From Bradyrhizobium amphicarpaeae (GTDB lineage: Bacteria > Pseudomonadota > Alphaproteobacteria > Rhizobiales > Xanthobacteraceae), in NCBI RefSeq assembly GCF_002266435.3, contig NZ_CP029426.2, positions 6,354,001 to 6,418,000 on the forward strand: a DNA stretch of 64,000 bases, in the 5' to 3' direction. Under the pieces are notes generated by a model that saw only the letters and a program-made list of their open reading frames with translations, was not told where the DNA came from and searched no databases. Position numbers and translations under genes: made by a program. Shown here piece after piece: positions 45,379 to 55,299 of this stretch. Each line of letters starts with the position of its first letter. The stretch's first letter is position 1.

Positions 45379-48134
45379 ACGCGACTGCCACAGCCGATGA
45401 ATCGGCTGCCGCCGGCAGCGTCGTGCATCTGGAAGGCGTAGGCCTGAGCTACGGCAAGGCCCGGGCGCTCGATGCCGTCACGCTCGACCTTCCGTCAGGC
45501 TGCATGGTCGGACTGATCGGCCCCGACGGCGTCGGCAAATCCAGCCTGCTCTCGCTGATCGCCGGGGCCCGCGCGATCCAGCAGGGGCACGTCAATGTCC
45601 TCGGCGGCGATATGGCGAGTTCGCGCCATCGCCGCAACGTGTGCCCCGACATCGCCTACATGCCGCAGGGCCTCGGCAAGAATCTGTATCCGACCCTGTC
45701 GGTGTTCGAGAACATCGACTTCTTCGGCCGCCTGTTCGGACACGGCAAGGCCGAGCGGACCAGGCGGATCGCCGGCCTGCTGCGAGACACCGGGTTGACG
45801 CCCTTCGCCGACCGGCCGGCGGCAAATCTATCCGGCGGCATGAAGCAGAAGGTCGGCCTGTGCTGCGCGCTGATCCACGATCCCGAACTCTTGATCCTGG
45901 ACGAGCCGACCACCGGCGTCGATCCGCTGTCGCGCCGCCAGTTCTGGGAATTGATCGCCTCGATCCGGCAAGGGCGGCCCGGCATGAGCGTGATCGTCTC
46001 GACCGCCTATATGGAAGAGGCGGCGCAGTTTGATTTTCTGATCGCGATGAACGCGGGCCGCGTGCTGGCGACCGGAACGCCGACCGCGCTCAAGCAGCAG
46101 ACCGGGGCCGATACGCTCGACGACGCCTTCATCCGCCTCTTGCCCGAAGCCGATCGCGACGACCATACCAAAGTGGTGATCCCGCCGCGGAGCGACGACC
46201 ATGAGGAGATCGCGATCGAGGCCGATCACCTGACCCGGCGGTTCAACGGCTTCGTGGCCGTCGACGACGTCAGCTTCCGCATCAGGAAGGGCGAGATCTT
46301 CGGCTTCCTCGGCTCGAACGGATGCGGCAAGACCACGACCATGAAGATGCTCACCGGCCTCCTGCCGGTGAGCGAAGGCACCGCACGGCTGTTCGGCAAC
46401 ACCATCGATGCCGGCGACATGTCGGTGCGGCGGCGCATCGGCTACATGTCGCAGGGCTTCTCGCTCTATTCGGAGCTCACGGTCGCACAAAATCTCGATC
46501 TCCATGCGCGCCTGTTCGAATTGCCGGCGGAGACCATCGCCCCGCGCATCAGCGAGATGATCACCCGGTTCGATCTTGCCGACGTCACCGATGCCCTGCC
46601 CGATACGCTACCGCTCGGGCTGCGGCAGCGATTGTCGTTGGCGGTCGCGATGATTCACGCCCCCGACATCCTCATCCTCGACGAGCCGACCTCCGGCGTC
46701 GATCCGGTCGCCCGCGACCGCTTCTGGCAGATCCTCGCCGAGCTTTCCCGCAAGGACAACGTCACCATCTTCGTCTCGACCCACTTCATGAACGAGGCCG
46801 AACGCTGCGACCGGGTCTCGCTGATGCATGCGGGCAAGGTTTTGACGTCGGACACGCCCGCGGCGATCGTGGCCGCGCGCGGCAACACGACGCTGGAAGA
46901 GGCCTTCATCGCCTGCCTGGAAGAGGCTATCGCGGACACGCCGGAGCCGGCCGGCCGACCTTCGATCGCTTCGCCCCTGCCGGCCGCGACGGCGGAGCCC
47001 GCACGCAAGTTCAACCCGACCCGCATGCTCGCCTATTCCCGGCGCGAGGCGCTCGAGCTGCGGCGCGATCCGATCCGCGCCACGCTCGCGATCCTCGGCA
47101 GCGTGCTGCTGCTGTTCGTGCTCGGCTACGGCATCAGCATGGACGTCGAGAACCTGACCTTCGCCGTGCTCGACCGCGACGACAGCGCGATCAGCCGCGA
47201 CTACAGCCTGCAGATCGCGGGGTCGCGCTATTTCACCGAGAAGTCGCCGATCATCGACTACGCCGATCTCGACCGCCGCATGCGTGCCGGCGAGATCGGC
47301 CTCGCCATCGAGCTGCCGCCGGGCTTTGGCCGCGACGTCAGCCGCGGCCGCCACGTCGAGATCGGCGCCTGGGTCGACGGCGCAAATCCGACCCGCGCCG
47401 AAACGCTGCGCTCCTATGCCCAGGCGATCCACGCGACCTGGCTCGCGCAAAAGGGCCGCGAGCTCTACGGCGAGGCGGCAATCGCGGGCTCCTACCAGCT
47501 CCAGCTGCGCTACCGCTACAATCCGGACGTCCGGAGCGTCGTCGCGATGGCGCCCGGCATCATCCCGTTGCTCCTGATCATGATCCCTGCAGTGCTCGCC
47601 GCGCTCGCGGTCGTGCGCGAGAAGGAACTCGGCTCGATCGTCAATTTCTACGTGACACCTGTGACGCGGCTGGAGTTCCTGCTCGGCACCCAGCTGCCCT
47701 ACGTGGTGCTGGCCTTTGCCAACTTCCTGCTGCTGGTCGGCTTTGCGCTCACCGTCTTCCGCGTGCCCTTCACCGGCAGCTTCCCGACCTACGCGGTTGC
47801 CGCGCTGCTCTACGTCACGGCGACCACCGGCATCGGCCTCGTGATCTCGGCCTTCATGAAGAGCCAGATCGCCGCGCTGTTCGGCACCGTGCTGATCACG
47901 CTGATTCCCGCGATCCAGTATTCCGGCTTGATCGATCCGGTCTCCTCGCTGCAAGGGGCCGGCAAGATGATCGGTCTTGTCTATCCGACCAGCTATTTCG
48001 TGACCATCTCGCGCGGCACCTTCTCGAAGGGGTTGGGATTCGGCACGCTTCACAACGAGCTCCTGGCGCTCGCTGTCATGATCCCGGTGCTGGTCACCGC
48101 AGCTGCGCTGCTCCTGAAGAAACAGGCCCGCTGA
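45375..48134 (+). CDS. rbbA: RbbA-type double-ATPase/ABC-2 permease fusion
   Basis: Protein of 919 aa with the RbbA layout: ATPase 1 (about residues 15-240; Walker [10 protein letters not shown] near 48, [11 protein letters not shown] near 150), ATPase 2 (about 280-500; Walker [10 protein letters not shown] near 314, degenerate signature [11 protein letters not shown] near 412, [12 protein letters not shown]), then an ABC-2 membrane domain (about 545-919) with six hydrophobic segments and a large external loop. E. coli RbbA was described as a ribosome-associated ATPase. The flanking HlyD adaptor and permease instead point to export. The ATG at 45375 overlaps the adaptor stop. Confidence 0.9.
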   Translation: MNATATADESAAAGSVVHLEGVGLSYGKARALDAVTLDLPSGCMVGLIGPDGVGKSSLLSLIAGARAIQQGHVNVLGGDMASSRHRRNVCPDIAYMPQGLGKNLYPTLSVFENIDFFGRLFGHGKAERTRRIAGLLRDTGLTPFADRPAANLSGGMKQKVGLCCALIHDPELLILDEPTTGVDPLSRRQFWELIASIRQGRPGMSVIVSTAYMEEAAQFDFLIAMNAGRVLATGTPTALKQQTGADTLDDAFIRLLPEADRDDHTKVVIPPRSDDHEEIAIEADHLTRRFNGFVAVDDVSFRIRKGEIFGFLGSNGCGKTTTMKMLTGLLPVSEGTARLFGNTIDAGDMSVRRRIGYMSQGFSLYSELTVAQNLDLHARLFELPAETIAPRISEMITRFDLADVTDALPDTLPLGLRQRLSLAVAMIHAPDILILDEPTSGVDPVARDRFWQILAELSRKDNVTIFVSTHFMNEAERCDRVSLMHAGKVLTSDTPAAIVAARGNTTLEEAFIACLEEAIADTPEPAGRPSIASPLPAATAEPARKFNPTRMLAYSRREALELRRDPIRATLAILGSVLLLFVLGYGISMDVENLTFAVLDRDDSAISRDYSLQIAGSRYFTEKSPIIDYADLDRRMRAGEIGLAIELPPGFGRDVSRGRHVEIGAWVDGANPTRAETLRSYAQAIHATWLAQKGRELYGEAAIAGSYQLQLRYRYNPDVRSVVAMAPGIIPLLLIMIPAVLAALAVVREKELGSIVNFYVTPVTRLEFLLGTQLPYVVLAFANFLLLVGFALTVFRVPFTGSFPTYAVAALLYVTATTGIGLVISAFMKSQIAALFGTVLITLIPAIQYSGLIDPVSSLQGAGKMIGLVYPTSYFVTISRGTFSKGLGFGTLHNELLALAVMIPVLVTAAALLLKKQAR

Positions 48135-48136
48135 CC

Positions 48137-49249
48137 ATGCGCCTTGGCAACCTGCTCCAGCTCGGAATCAAGGAATTGCGCGGACTGGCGCGCGACCCGG
48201 TGATGCTCGTGCTGATCGCCTATTCCTTCACGTTCGCGATCTATGAGGGCGCCAACACGCTGCCGGAGACGTTGAACCGTGCCGCGATCGCCATCGTCGA
48301 CGAGGACCAATCGCCGATCTCGACGCGCATCACGACGGCATTCACCGCTCCCTACTTCTCTACGCCTCGGATGATCTCGCAATATGAGATGGACCGACGG
48401 ATGGATGCCGGTCTCGACACCTTTGCCCTCGACATTCCGCCGGACTTCCAGCGCGACCTGCTGGCGCGCAAGGCGCCGGCCATTCAGCTCAACGTCGACG
48501 CGACACGCATCTCGCAAGCCTTCAATGGCGGCGGCTATGTCGAGCAGATCATCGGCGCCGAGATCGCCGAGTTCCTGGCGCGCAACCGCGAAGCTCAGAT
48601 GCCGCAGATCGACCTGGCTCTGCGCGCCCGTTTCAATCCGGAGCTGAAGAGGTCCTGGTTTGGCGCGATCGACCACCTCATCATGTCGATCACCATGCTC
48701 TCGATCATCCTGACGGGCGCGGCGCTGATCCGCGAGCGCGAGCACGGCACCATCGAACATTTGCTGGTCATGCCGGTCACGCCGCTGGAGATCATGGTCA
48801 GCAAGGTGTGGTCGATGGGTGCAGTGGTGCTGGTGGCCTCCGCGCTGTCGATCGCCTTCGTGATCAAGGGATGGCTGGCGGTCACGATCGACGGCTCGGT
48901 CGCGCTGTTCCTGCTGGGCGCGGCGCTGCAGCTGTTCGCCACCACCAGCATGGGCATCTTCCTCGCCACCGTCACCGGTTCCATGCCACAGTTCGGGTTG
49001 CTTCTGATGATGACCTTGCTGCCGCTTCAAACCCTGTCGGGCAGCATGACGCCGCGCGAGAGCATGCCGCAATTCGTCCAGGACATCATGCTGGCGGCGC
49101 CCAACACGCATTTCGTGATGCTCGCGCAGGCGATCCTGTTCCGCGGCGCGGGCCTGGAGGCGGTGTGGCCCCAACTGGTCGCGCTCGCCGTGATCGGCGG
49201 CGTCTTCTTCGTGATCGCGCTGCGGCGCTTCCGCGCGTTCCTGGCTTAG
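48137..49249 (+). CDS. ABC-2 type permease (YhhJ-like)
   Basis: Inner-membrane permease of 370 aa: one N-terminal segment (VMLVLIAYSFTFAIYEG near 24), a periplasmic loop of about 130 residues (AAIAIVDEDQSPISTRITTA, DFQRDLLARKAPAIQLNVDATR) and five C-terminal segments. GAALIREREHGTIEHLLVMPVTPLEI near 200 is the conserved ABC-2 coupling stretch. The gene begins two bases after rbbA. Its topology mirrors the membrane domain of RbbA, so the two probably form a heterodimeric channel. Confidence 0.9.
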   Translation: MRLGNLLQLGIKELRGLARDPVMLVLIAYSFTFAIYEGANTLPETLNRAAIAIVDEDQSPISTRITTAFTAPYFSTPRMISQYEMDRRMDAGLDTFALDIPPDFQRDLLARKAPAIQLNVDATRISQAFNGGGYVEQIIGAEIAEFLARNREAQMPQIDLALRARFNPELKRSWFGAIDHLIMSITMLSIILTGAALIREREHGTIEHLLVMPVTPLEIMVSKVWSMGAVVLVASALSIAFVIKGWLAVTIDGSVALFLLGAALQLFATTSMGIFLATVTGSMPQFGLLLMMTLLPLQTLSGSMTPRESMPQFVQDIMLAAPNTHFVMLAQAILFRGAGLEAVWPQLVALAVIGGVFFVIALRRFRAFLA

Positions 49250-49256
49250 GCCCCGG

Positions 49257-49745
49257 CTAGAGCTTGTGCCCCTTCCGGCGCAGCGCCTCGATCAGGCGCT
49301 GCTTCAGTTCGTCGGCGGCCTTCTGGCTGACGTCCTGGCCGATCTGCGCACTCGCCTGCGCCAGCGCGTCCGACTTCTCCAAAAACTTCTTTCCGGCCGG
49401 CTGGGCGTAGAAGCCGTCGATCTGGCGCAGCTCGTCCACCGTGAAACTCTGGGCATAGACCACCGCGATCTGCTCGACCATGGACGCAACGAACGGAGCA
49501 TAGATATTGGAGCCGGGTGCCGTCACCGCATCGTAGTCGCGCTCGATCTCCGGCCTGTCCTGCGCAACCACGGGCCGAAGCTTGAGCAGGAGCTGCGGCA
49601 GCAAGGCGCGGTACTGATCGGCGACCTTCAAGGTGACGACGAGCTTGCGCGCCGCGCTCATCGCCTCCGGCGACGGCGCCTGTGCCGATGCACCGCAGAC
49701 GAGAAGCAGGAGAGTGCCGGCGATCGTCAACAAACGTTTGGACAT
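49257..49745 (-). CDS. DUF2059 domain exported protein
   Basis: Secreted or periplasmic protein of 162 aa: signal peptide MSKRLLTIAGTLLLLVCGASA, then a helical DUF2059 region (VYAQSFTVDELRQIDGFYAQPAGKKFLEKS near residues 95-124). The family function is unknown. It starts 29 bases after the OpgC-like gene on the same strand and is probably co-transcribed with it. Its end is convergent with the exporter operon. Confidence 0.85.
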   Translation of the reverse strand: MSKRLLTIAGTLLLLVCGASAQAPSPEAMSAARKLVVTLKVADQYRALLPQLLLKLRPVVAQDRPEIERDYDAVTAPGSNIYAPFVASMVEQIAVVYAQSFTVDELRQIDGFYAQPAGKKFLEKSDALAQASAQIGQDVSQKAADELKQRLIEALRRKGHKL

Positions 49746-49774
49746 GAGGCTCTCCAGGACATGCGGACGATGCT

Positions 49775-50989
49775 TCAGCGGTTCGCGGGAGCCGCACCGG
49801 GGGGCGCGGCCTGCGCGCTCTCCACGATCTCCGGCTCCTCGACCTCGGTCACCTTCACGAACAGCTCCGGCACGCGCTTGGCGCGGTCGAGCAGCCAGGC
49901 CGCGCCGATCATGATGGCGATGCCGACGATGGAGACGGCGAGCTGCTCCCAGACCCCCTTGGTGTATTGCGTCAGGATCCAATGCGCCGAGAACGACAGG
50001 AACACGCCGAGGCAGAAGATCGGCAGCGAATGCTGGCCGCACAGGATGACGGGCCGCAGCCAGGCCCCGTGCAGCACCCGCCATTTGCGCGAGATGAAAT
50101 GGGTCACCCAGATCGCCAGCGCCAGGAAATGGGTGAAGCGCAGCATGTCGAGGTCGGTCTTGTCGATCGGGTAGATCGCCTTGATCATCCATTTCGGGAT
50201 CAGCGCCTCGAGCGCGGGGACGTGCCAGGTCATCACGATCAGCAGCGCGAACACCAGCCAGGCCGCGGCCAGCCCCATCGCCGCCCTCGACCACACCCAT
50301 CCGGCGATCTTGTCGATCTGGCCGACGCCGCACCAGGCCGCGAACACGAACATCAGCTGCCAGCAGAACGGGTTGAAGTACCAGGTCGTGCCGGGCGGAT
50401 AGGAAGCGATGTTCCAGTTGAGCCAGCGAGACAGCACGTAGAGCACGACGGAGGCGGCGAGCGTCAGGTTCGGCCGGCGCACCAGGCACCAGATGATGAA
50501 GGGCGAGGCGAGCACCAGCGTGATGTAGAGCGGCAGCACGTCGAGATTGACCGGCTTGTATTTCAGCAGGATCGCCTGCCCGATCAGTTCGTCCGGATGC
50601 GACAGGAAGTTGAATACGTTGAACTCGTGCTGGTACATCGGATTGTCGAAGCGGCGCGCGGTGCGGGCGATCTGCGCGGTGAACAGCAGAAACAGCATGA
50701 TGTGCGCGACATACAACTCGGCCGCACGCCGCCACAGCCGCTTCATCGCGGCGAGAAACCAGCCGCCGGCGACGATCGGTCCGTAGATCCAGCCGACCAG
50801 ATAGCCGGAGATGAAGACGAAGAATTCGGCGGCATCGCTGAAGCCGTAATTGCGCAGCGTCAGCCACGCCACGACGTCGTGCGGGATGTGATCGAGGAAG
50901 ATCATCCACAACCCGATGCCGCGGAAGAGATCGAGCCTGAGGTCGCGCTCGACCGGCGCCAACAGAGCTGACTGGTCCCGTGTGATCAT
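49775..50989 (-). CDS. opgC: OpgC-like membrane acyltransferase
   Basis: Integral membrane protein of 404 aa with about ten hydrophobic segments. The N-terminal RDLRLDLFRGIGLWMIFLDHIP (residues 15-36, with R-D-x-R and the H in DHIP) and NYGFSDAAEFFVFISGYLVGW are OpgC/acyltransferase-3-like signatures. OpgC succinylates osmoregulated periplasmic glucans. No glucan synthesis genes are present here, so the substrate is assigned by family only. The C-terminal 30 residues are acidic and Ala/Pro-rich and lie after the last membrane segment. Confidence 0.86.
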   Translation of the reverse strand: MITRDQSALLAPVERDLRLDLFRGIGLWMIFLDHIPHDVVAWLTLRNYGFSDAAEFFVFISGYLVGWIYGPIVAGGWFLAAMKRLWRRAAELYVAHIMLFLLFTAQIARTARRFDNPMYQHEFNVFNFLSHPDELIGQAILLKYKPVNLDVLPLYITLVLASPFIIWCLVRRPNLTLAASVVLYVLSRWLNWNIASYPPGTTWYFNPFCWQLMFVFAAWCGVGQIDKIAGWVWSRAAMGLAAAWLVFALLIVMTWHVPALEALIPKWMIKAIYPIDKTDLDMLRFTHFLALAIWVTHFISRKWRVLHGAWLRPVILCGQHSLPIFCLGVFLSFSAHWILTQYTKGVWEQLAVSIVGIAIMIGAAWLLDRAKRVPELFVKVTEVEEPEIVESAQAAPPGAAPANR

Positions 50990-51304
50990 GGCCCCGCCTC
51001 GTCCGATGGGCGTCGCGCCATGGCGGCGCCGGCAAGATGCGATGCTAAAAAATGTTAATCAAAAGTCCATGGCCCTGCGGCTGGTACCGACGGTAGCCGA
51101 CCTTGGCTTCGGTGCAAGGGCATCGTCGCTGCGGTGTGCGAGGCTGCATCTCGCAGCCGCCTGGCGACGGGCCCGATCAAAAATCGCGAAAACAACCCCA
51201 TGCACAGTAGCTAACCCTTTGTTGCAATTATAAGATTTACTCGGCATTTTTGGCCCGACGGGTCGGTCCGCGGCGGCGCAATGCAGACCCGATCGGACAC
51301 GGCG
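50990..51304. other. Intergenic region without a recognisable gene
   Basis: About 315 bases upstream of the OpgC-like gene and downstream of the cyclase gene. AT-rich patches at 51042-51062 and 51175-51250 stand out and may hold the OpgC promoter. No open frame, RNA or strong hairpin could be supported. Confidence 0.45.
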
Positions 51305-54300
51305 TCAGATTAGCTCGCTGCCCTGTCCGAGCACCTCGCTCAGCATCGCCTCGGCCTTGCGCTGGAGCGGCCGCGCGCCGCTCTCGGAGGCGATCGCGAT
51401 GGCGGCGCGCAAGGACGCGAGGATGGCTGCCCTGCTCTCCGCACTGGAGGCCGGCGTCACGATGGCCTCGCCGAACAGGGCCTCGGCCTCGAGGCCCGAA
51501 AATCCCTGTTGTCGCGCGGTGTTGCGGGCCTCGCGCAGCATGTTCTGCGCGGCCCTGACATCGCCGAGGCGGCAGGTCGCGAGCGCAAGATAGATCGAGC
51601 TGCGCAGCACCGCCGAGGTATAGCCGACCGCCTTGGCCTCCTCGCGCGCCTCGGTCAGCATGCTCCGCGCGCGGTCGAACAGCCCCTGCTCCAGATAGGC
51701 CATGCCGAGGTGGCAGGCCAGCACCGGCACGAACAGCCGGATGCCGTGCTTCTGCGCCAGGACAAAACCGTCCTCGAGAATGGCGGCGGCAGCCGCCGGG
51801 TCGCCCCGGCCGAGCATCAGCCAGCCGCCGCTATAGGCGGCTCCCGCAAGATCATACGGGCGATTGGTTTCTGCCGCGATCGCGGCGGCCTCGCGCTGGA
51901 GCTGCTCGGCGGCGTCGAACTCGCCCATGACCGTGTGGGTAAAGCTCTTCATCATGCAGCAGAGCAGAAGCAAATACCTTGGAGTCGTCCCGATCGGCGC
52001 GCTGGCGTCCGGTCCCGCTAATTGAGCGTGCGCCAATGCCACCGTCCGCTCTGCCTCGTGGTAACGGCCGGCAAGGAAATAGGCTTGCCCGAGACCATAT
52101 CTTGCCAGATTGAGCCACCCCAGATTGCCCCACCCTTGCGCGAGGCGGACCACCTCTTCATTGACCACGACCGCTTCGACCGGCGCGCCATAGAAGTTCT
52201 GCGCGCCGGCCCTGACCGTCATCGCGGCGACCTTGCGTCCGATGTCGTCGATCGCGTCGGCCCGCCGCTCCGCCTCCTTTCCCAGGTCCAACCACTCGGC
52301 GACCTGACCGGACGCGATGAACGCCGAGCGCGCCTCCATCCGCAGATCGATCGCGTCGGCCTCCCGCGCCCCCCTCGGCGGAGTCTTGTCGAGCGAGCCC
52401 ATCGCGCTCTCGAAATAGTTGGCCGCGTCCGCAAAAGCCGACCGGCTCAAACATTTTCGTCCGGCACTTCTGCCGTGGACAAAGGCCTTGTGCCAATCCT
52501 TGGCGCGCACCGCGTGATAGCACAGCGTATCGGGCTCATCCGCGCAGGTTTCGTCGCTCTCCAACGTCCCGAGAATGCGTGCATGAATCTCCTCGCGCAC
52601 CTTTTCGACCATCGAGTCGTATGTGACCTGGCGAACCATCTCGTGGCGAAATTCGAGTTCATCGCCCAATTCGCTGTCGATCCTGACCAGCAGCTCGGCG
52701 CGATCGAGCGCGGCAAGGCAATCCTGAACGCTACCCTCGGGAAACTCGACGAGCCTGCGCAGCATGGCGACGCTCGATCGCGGCCCAAGCGCTGCCGCGA
52801 TCTGCAGGATGGAACGTTCCTGCCGCGACACGCGATCGAGGCGTGCTGCGATCACGCCCTGGATGCTCGAGGGGATGCCGAGTTCGTCGATGGGACGCAC
52901 GAGCGCGAGATCGCCCCATTGGCCACGAAGCGTTCCGCTATCCCTCAGCCCGCGGCAGACCTCCTCGATGAACAGAGGGACATTGGCCGTGTGCGAGATG
53001 ATCCGGTTCTTGAGATCGTCGTTCGCGATGGAGGGACCGAGCATGTCTGCCAGCATGGCCAGCCCCGAATCGTCATCGAGGGGCCGCATCGCCACGATTT
53101 CGGCGTGGCAGCGCGCGATCCACACCGGCATTCCGTTCGGCCTGGAGGTGAGGAGTACGAGAAGACCGGGCGCCTGCAACGAAGCAATCGCAGCCACGAC
53201 CGTATCGCTGGCCCGGTCGATCCAATGCAGGTCCTCGAGCAAAACGACCGCTCGCTGGCGGCGAGCAAGCCCCTCGACGACGGCGCAGCTCGCATCGGTA
53301 ATCGCGCGCCCCCGTGCATGAGGCTCCAGCTGATTCCACTCGGGCTCCGAGATCGGCAGGTCCAGCACGGCGTCGAGGGCGCTTTGATGGATCGGTGGCA
53401 GATCGCTTCGCGGGTCGCCGGAGCCATCCGGATCCTTCCCGGCCGCCTCCAGCAACGAAAGCAAGAGGCGCTTCAGCGTACTGAACGGAGCGCCCTGGAG
53501 GTTCGGGCTGCATTCGGCATCGACCAGGCGCCAGCCATCGGCCTTGCGTTCCTGGGCGAACTCGTGCGCCAGCCGTGACTTGCCGATGCCCGCATCACCC
53601 AGCAGCAGGACCGTCTGACGGCTGGCACCCACGCCGCCCGCGGCGCGGCCGAGCAGCGCCCGCTCTGTGACACGATCGACGAACCGTGAAACACTGCGCG
53701 CGCGCCGCACCCGCCAACTCGAAAGATCGCTGGCGCCGACGATTCGATAGACCGGCAGAGGCTGGTTGAAGCCACGCAGGGTCCTGCCGCCCAGGAACTC
53801 AAACCGGACATGCCCATCCGCGAGCTTCTGGCAGGCTTCCGACACATAAATCTGATTCGCTTCCGCCGCCGATTCCAGCCGCGCTGCCAGATGCTGGGCG
53901 GCACCGCCGATCTCGTAGACCTTGGAAAACTCGCTGGCGACCATGTAGGCGACGACATGTCCGGAATGGAGGCCAACCCGCACCTGCAGGCCGGGATCGC
54001 CGAGGCTTCCGACGCGCCGGACGAGTTCGAGCGCCGCATGGCAGGCCAGCGGGGCATGGTTGTCATCCGCGATGGGAGCGCCGAACACCGCGGCGATCCC
54101 GTCACCGAGCTCCTTGCTGACAATGCCGCCGAACTGACGCACCGCCGCTCTCATCGCGGCCAGGGCCGGCTCAAGGCGCGAGATCGCCTCCTCCGGCTCC
54201 AGCTCTGCCACCAGCCCGGTCGAATCTACGACGTCGGCACGGAGAATGGTGACGAACCGGCGTTCGCTATCGGGATCGGAACGTCGCACGGCCAGCCCGC

Positions 54301-54358
54301 ATTTCGCGCACCAGCTATCGCTCGGGTCGATCGTCGCCTGACACGCGACACAATGCAT
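51305..54358 (-). CDS. Class III adenylate/guanylate cyclase-AAA ATPase-TPR signalling protein
   Basis: Cytoplasmic protein of 1017 aa. An N-terminal zinc ribbon (CVACQATIDPSDSWCAKCG, residues 3-21) is followed by a class III cyclase domain (about 30-200). The metal-binding Asp are in TILRADVVDSTGLV near 39 and SKELGDGIAAVFGAP near 86. Next come a P-loop ATPase domain (LLLGDAGIGKSRLAHEFAQE near 245; Walker B VVLLEDLHWIDRASD near 366) and a long helical TPR-like region (about 600-1000). The ATG at 54358 follows a CAGGA ribosome-binding site. The cAMP it might make could gate a channel such as that at 31460; this is speculation. Confidence 0.88.
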   Translation of the reverse strand: MHCVACQATIDPSDSWCAKCGLAVRRSDPDSERRFVTILRADVVDSTGLVAELEPEEAISRLEPALAAMRAAVRQFGGIVSKELGDGIAAVFGAPIADDNHAPLACHAALELVRRVGSLGDPGLQVRVGLHSGHVVAYMVASEFSKVYEIGGAAQHLAARLESAAEANQIYVSEACQKLADGHVRFEFLGGRTLRGFNQPLPVYRIVGASDLSSWRVRRARSVSRFVDRVTERALLGRAAGGVGASRQTVLLLGDAGIGKSRLAHEFAQERKADGWRLVDAECSPNLQGAPFSTLKRLLLSLLEAAGKDPDGSGDPRSDLPPIHQSALDAVLDLPISEPEWNQLEPHARGRAITDASCAVVEGLARRQRAVVLLEDLHWIDRASDTVVAAIASLQAPGLLVLLTSRPNGMPVWIARCHAEIVAMRPLDDDSGLAMLADMLGPSIANDDLKNRIISHTANVPLFIEEVCRGLRDSGTLRGQWGDLALVRPIDELGIPSSIQGVIAARLDRVSRQERSILQIAAALGPRSSVAMLRRLVEFPEGSVQDCLAALDRAELLVRIDSELGDELEFRHEMVRQVTYDSMVEKVREEIHARILGTLESDETCADEPDTLCYHAVRAKDWHKAFVHGRSAGRKCLSRSAFADAANYFESAMGSLDKTPPRGAREADAIDLRMEARSAFIASGQVAEWLDLGKEAERRADAIDDIGRKVAAMTVRAGAQNFYGAPVEAVVVNEEVVRLAQGWGNLGWLNLARYGLGQAYFLAGRYHEAERTVALAHAQLAGPDASAPIGTTPRYLLLLCCMMKSFTHTVMGEFDAAEQLQREAAAIAAETNRPYDLAGAAYSGGWLMLGRGDPAAAAAILEDGFVLAQKHGIRLFVPVLACHLGMAYLEQGLFDRARSMLTEAREEAKAVGYTSAVLRSSIYLALATCRLGDVRAAQNMLREARNTARQQGFSGLEAEALFGEAIVTPASSAESRAAILASLRAAIAIASESGARPLQRKAEAMLSEVLGQGSELI

Positions 54359-54636
54359 TCCTGAGCCTTCAAAAGTCCTATGCCGACCGGTGCTCGCGGC
54401 GGAGCTTGGCGTAGAATACCCATCGGGACATGCATGGCAATCGAACTTGCAGCAAAACATAGCTGTGTCGTCCGAGGTGGCTCTCTGGACGAAATGCATT
54501 TTCGGGTGGTAGCTTCGTCGTCGCGCGAAAATGGGGCCGCGCGTCGGTGGGGCGCCGAGGCTTTCATAACGGCTGACGAGCTTTTGCTGGGCTGCACGAT
54601 TCCCTTATCAATTTGATCGTATCGAAGGACCAGACG

Positions 54637-55128
54637 ATGGGCGGAAGGACATATAGCGGCAAGGCTTTCAGGGATTTGATGAACGCCAATTACTATCCCC
54701 TCGCGAACATGAAGAAGAGCGTCGCCAAGCTCAAGGCATCCGACGACATCGACCTGCCGACCCTGGAATACGGCCAGTACCATTTGATCCTGAACCCGCC
54801 ATCGAGATGGCCACAGGGCAGCGCCAAGTACTGGCACAAGGAAAAAGGCCGGGCTCGTCTCGACCTCAGCACCCAGCCGAACACGGTCCCGTTGTCCCGT
54901 GACGAACCCGGAGTGATTCCCCTGACGCGCTGCGACCTGCTCGATGCCTGCGTCCGGAAGTGCTTCAACTCCGAGCCGCCGATCCCGATGAAGACAAACA
55001 TCATCGTCCACGCGCCGAGCGACGCCTATGCCCACCGGCACGAGATCCGGCTGGAGTGGGACTACAAGAAGGGCTCGGACAAGCCGACGCTGCTCCATCT
55101 GACGATGGTCTGTCCGTACAGGTCCTGA
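54637..55128 (+). CDS. Protein of unknown function
   Basis: Protein of 163 aa from ATG 54637 behind GAAGGACC. I recognise no family. It is soluble, basic in the first half (SGKAFRDLMNANYYPLANMKKSVAKLK), has several Trp/Tyr and two Cys close together (RCDLLDACVRKCFN near 97-110), and a beta-like C-terminus (IRLEWDYKKGSDKPTLLHLTMVCP). No signal peptide or membrane segment. It is divergent from the cyclase gene at 54358 across 278 bases. A hairpin follows it. Confidence 0.68.
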   Translation: MGGRTYSGKAFRDLMNANYYPLANMKKSVAKLKASDDIDLPTLEYGQYHLILNPPSRWPQGSAKYWHKEKGRARLDLSTQPNTVPLSRDEPGVIPLTRCDLLDACVRKCFNSEPPIPMKTNIIVHAPSDAYAHRHEIRLEWDYKKGSDKPTLLHLTMVCPYRS

Positions 55129-55146
55129 TCGCCAACCCGCGCTCCT

Positions 55147-55176
55147 GTGCGGATGCCTCCATCAAGGCATCCGCAC
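55147..55176 (+). terminator. Hairpin after the unknown gene at 54637
   Basis: Perfect 11-bp stem GTGCGGATGCC (55147-55157) / GGCATCCGCAC (55166-55176) with an 8-base loop, 18 bases past the stop. No T tract follows, so it could stabilise the mRNA end rather than terminate. Confidence 0.55.
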
Positions 55177-55299
55177 GTTGCTCTCGCTGACTCCATCGGT
55201 GCATCATCGATGCCGGGCACGCGGGCCGGCAGACCGGTCGGGCTGTTATCGCGAAAACAGTACAACCGGCGAAGCGCGAAGTTTCCGGCAACGGATGCG

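Noticed and set aside
46322..48136. A 605-codon upstream extension of the ABC permease frame
   Set aside because: It overlaps rbbA in another frame, is Arg/Ala/Pro-rich without domains, and the real start at 48137 gives a normal ABC-2 permease.
49746..51035. An in-frame extension of the DUF2059 gene to 592 codons
   Set aside because: The extension is antisense-like shadow coding over the OpgC gene; the signal peptide begins at ATG 49745.
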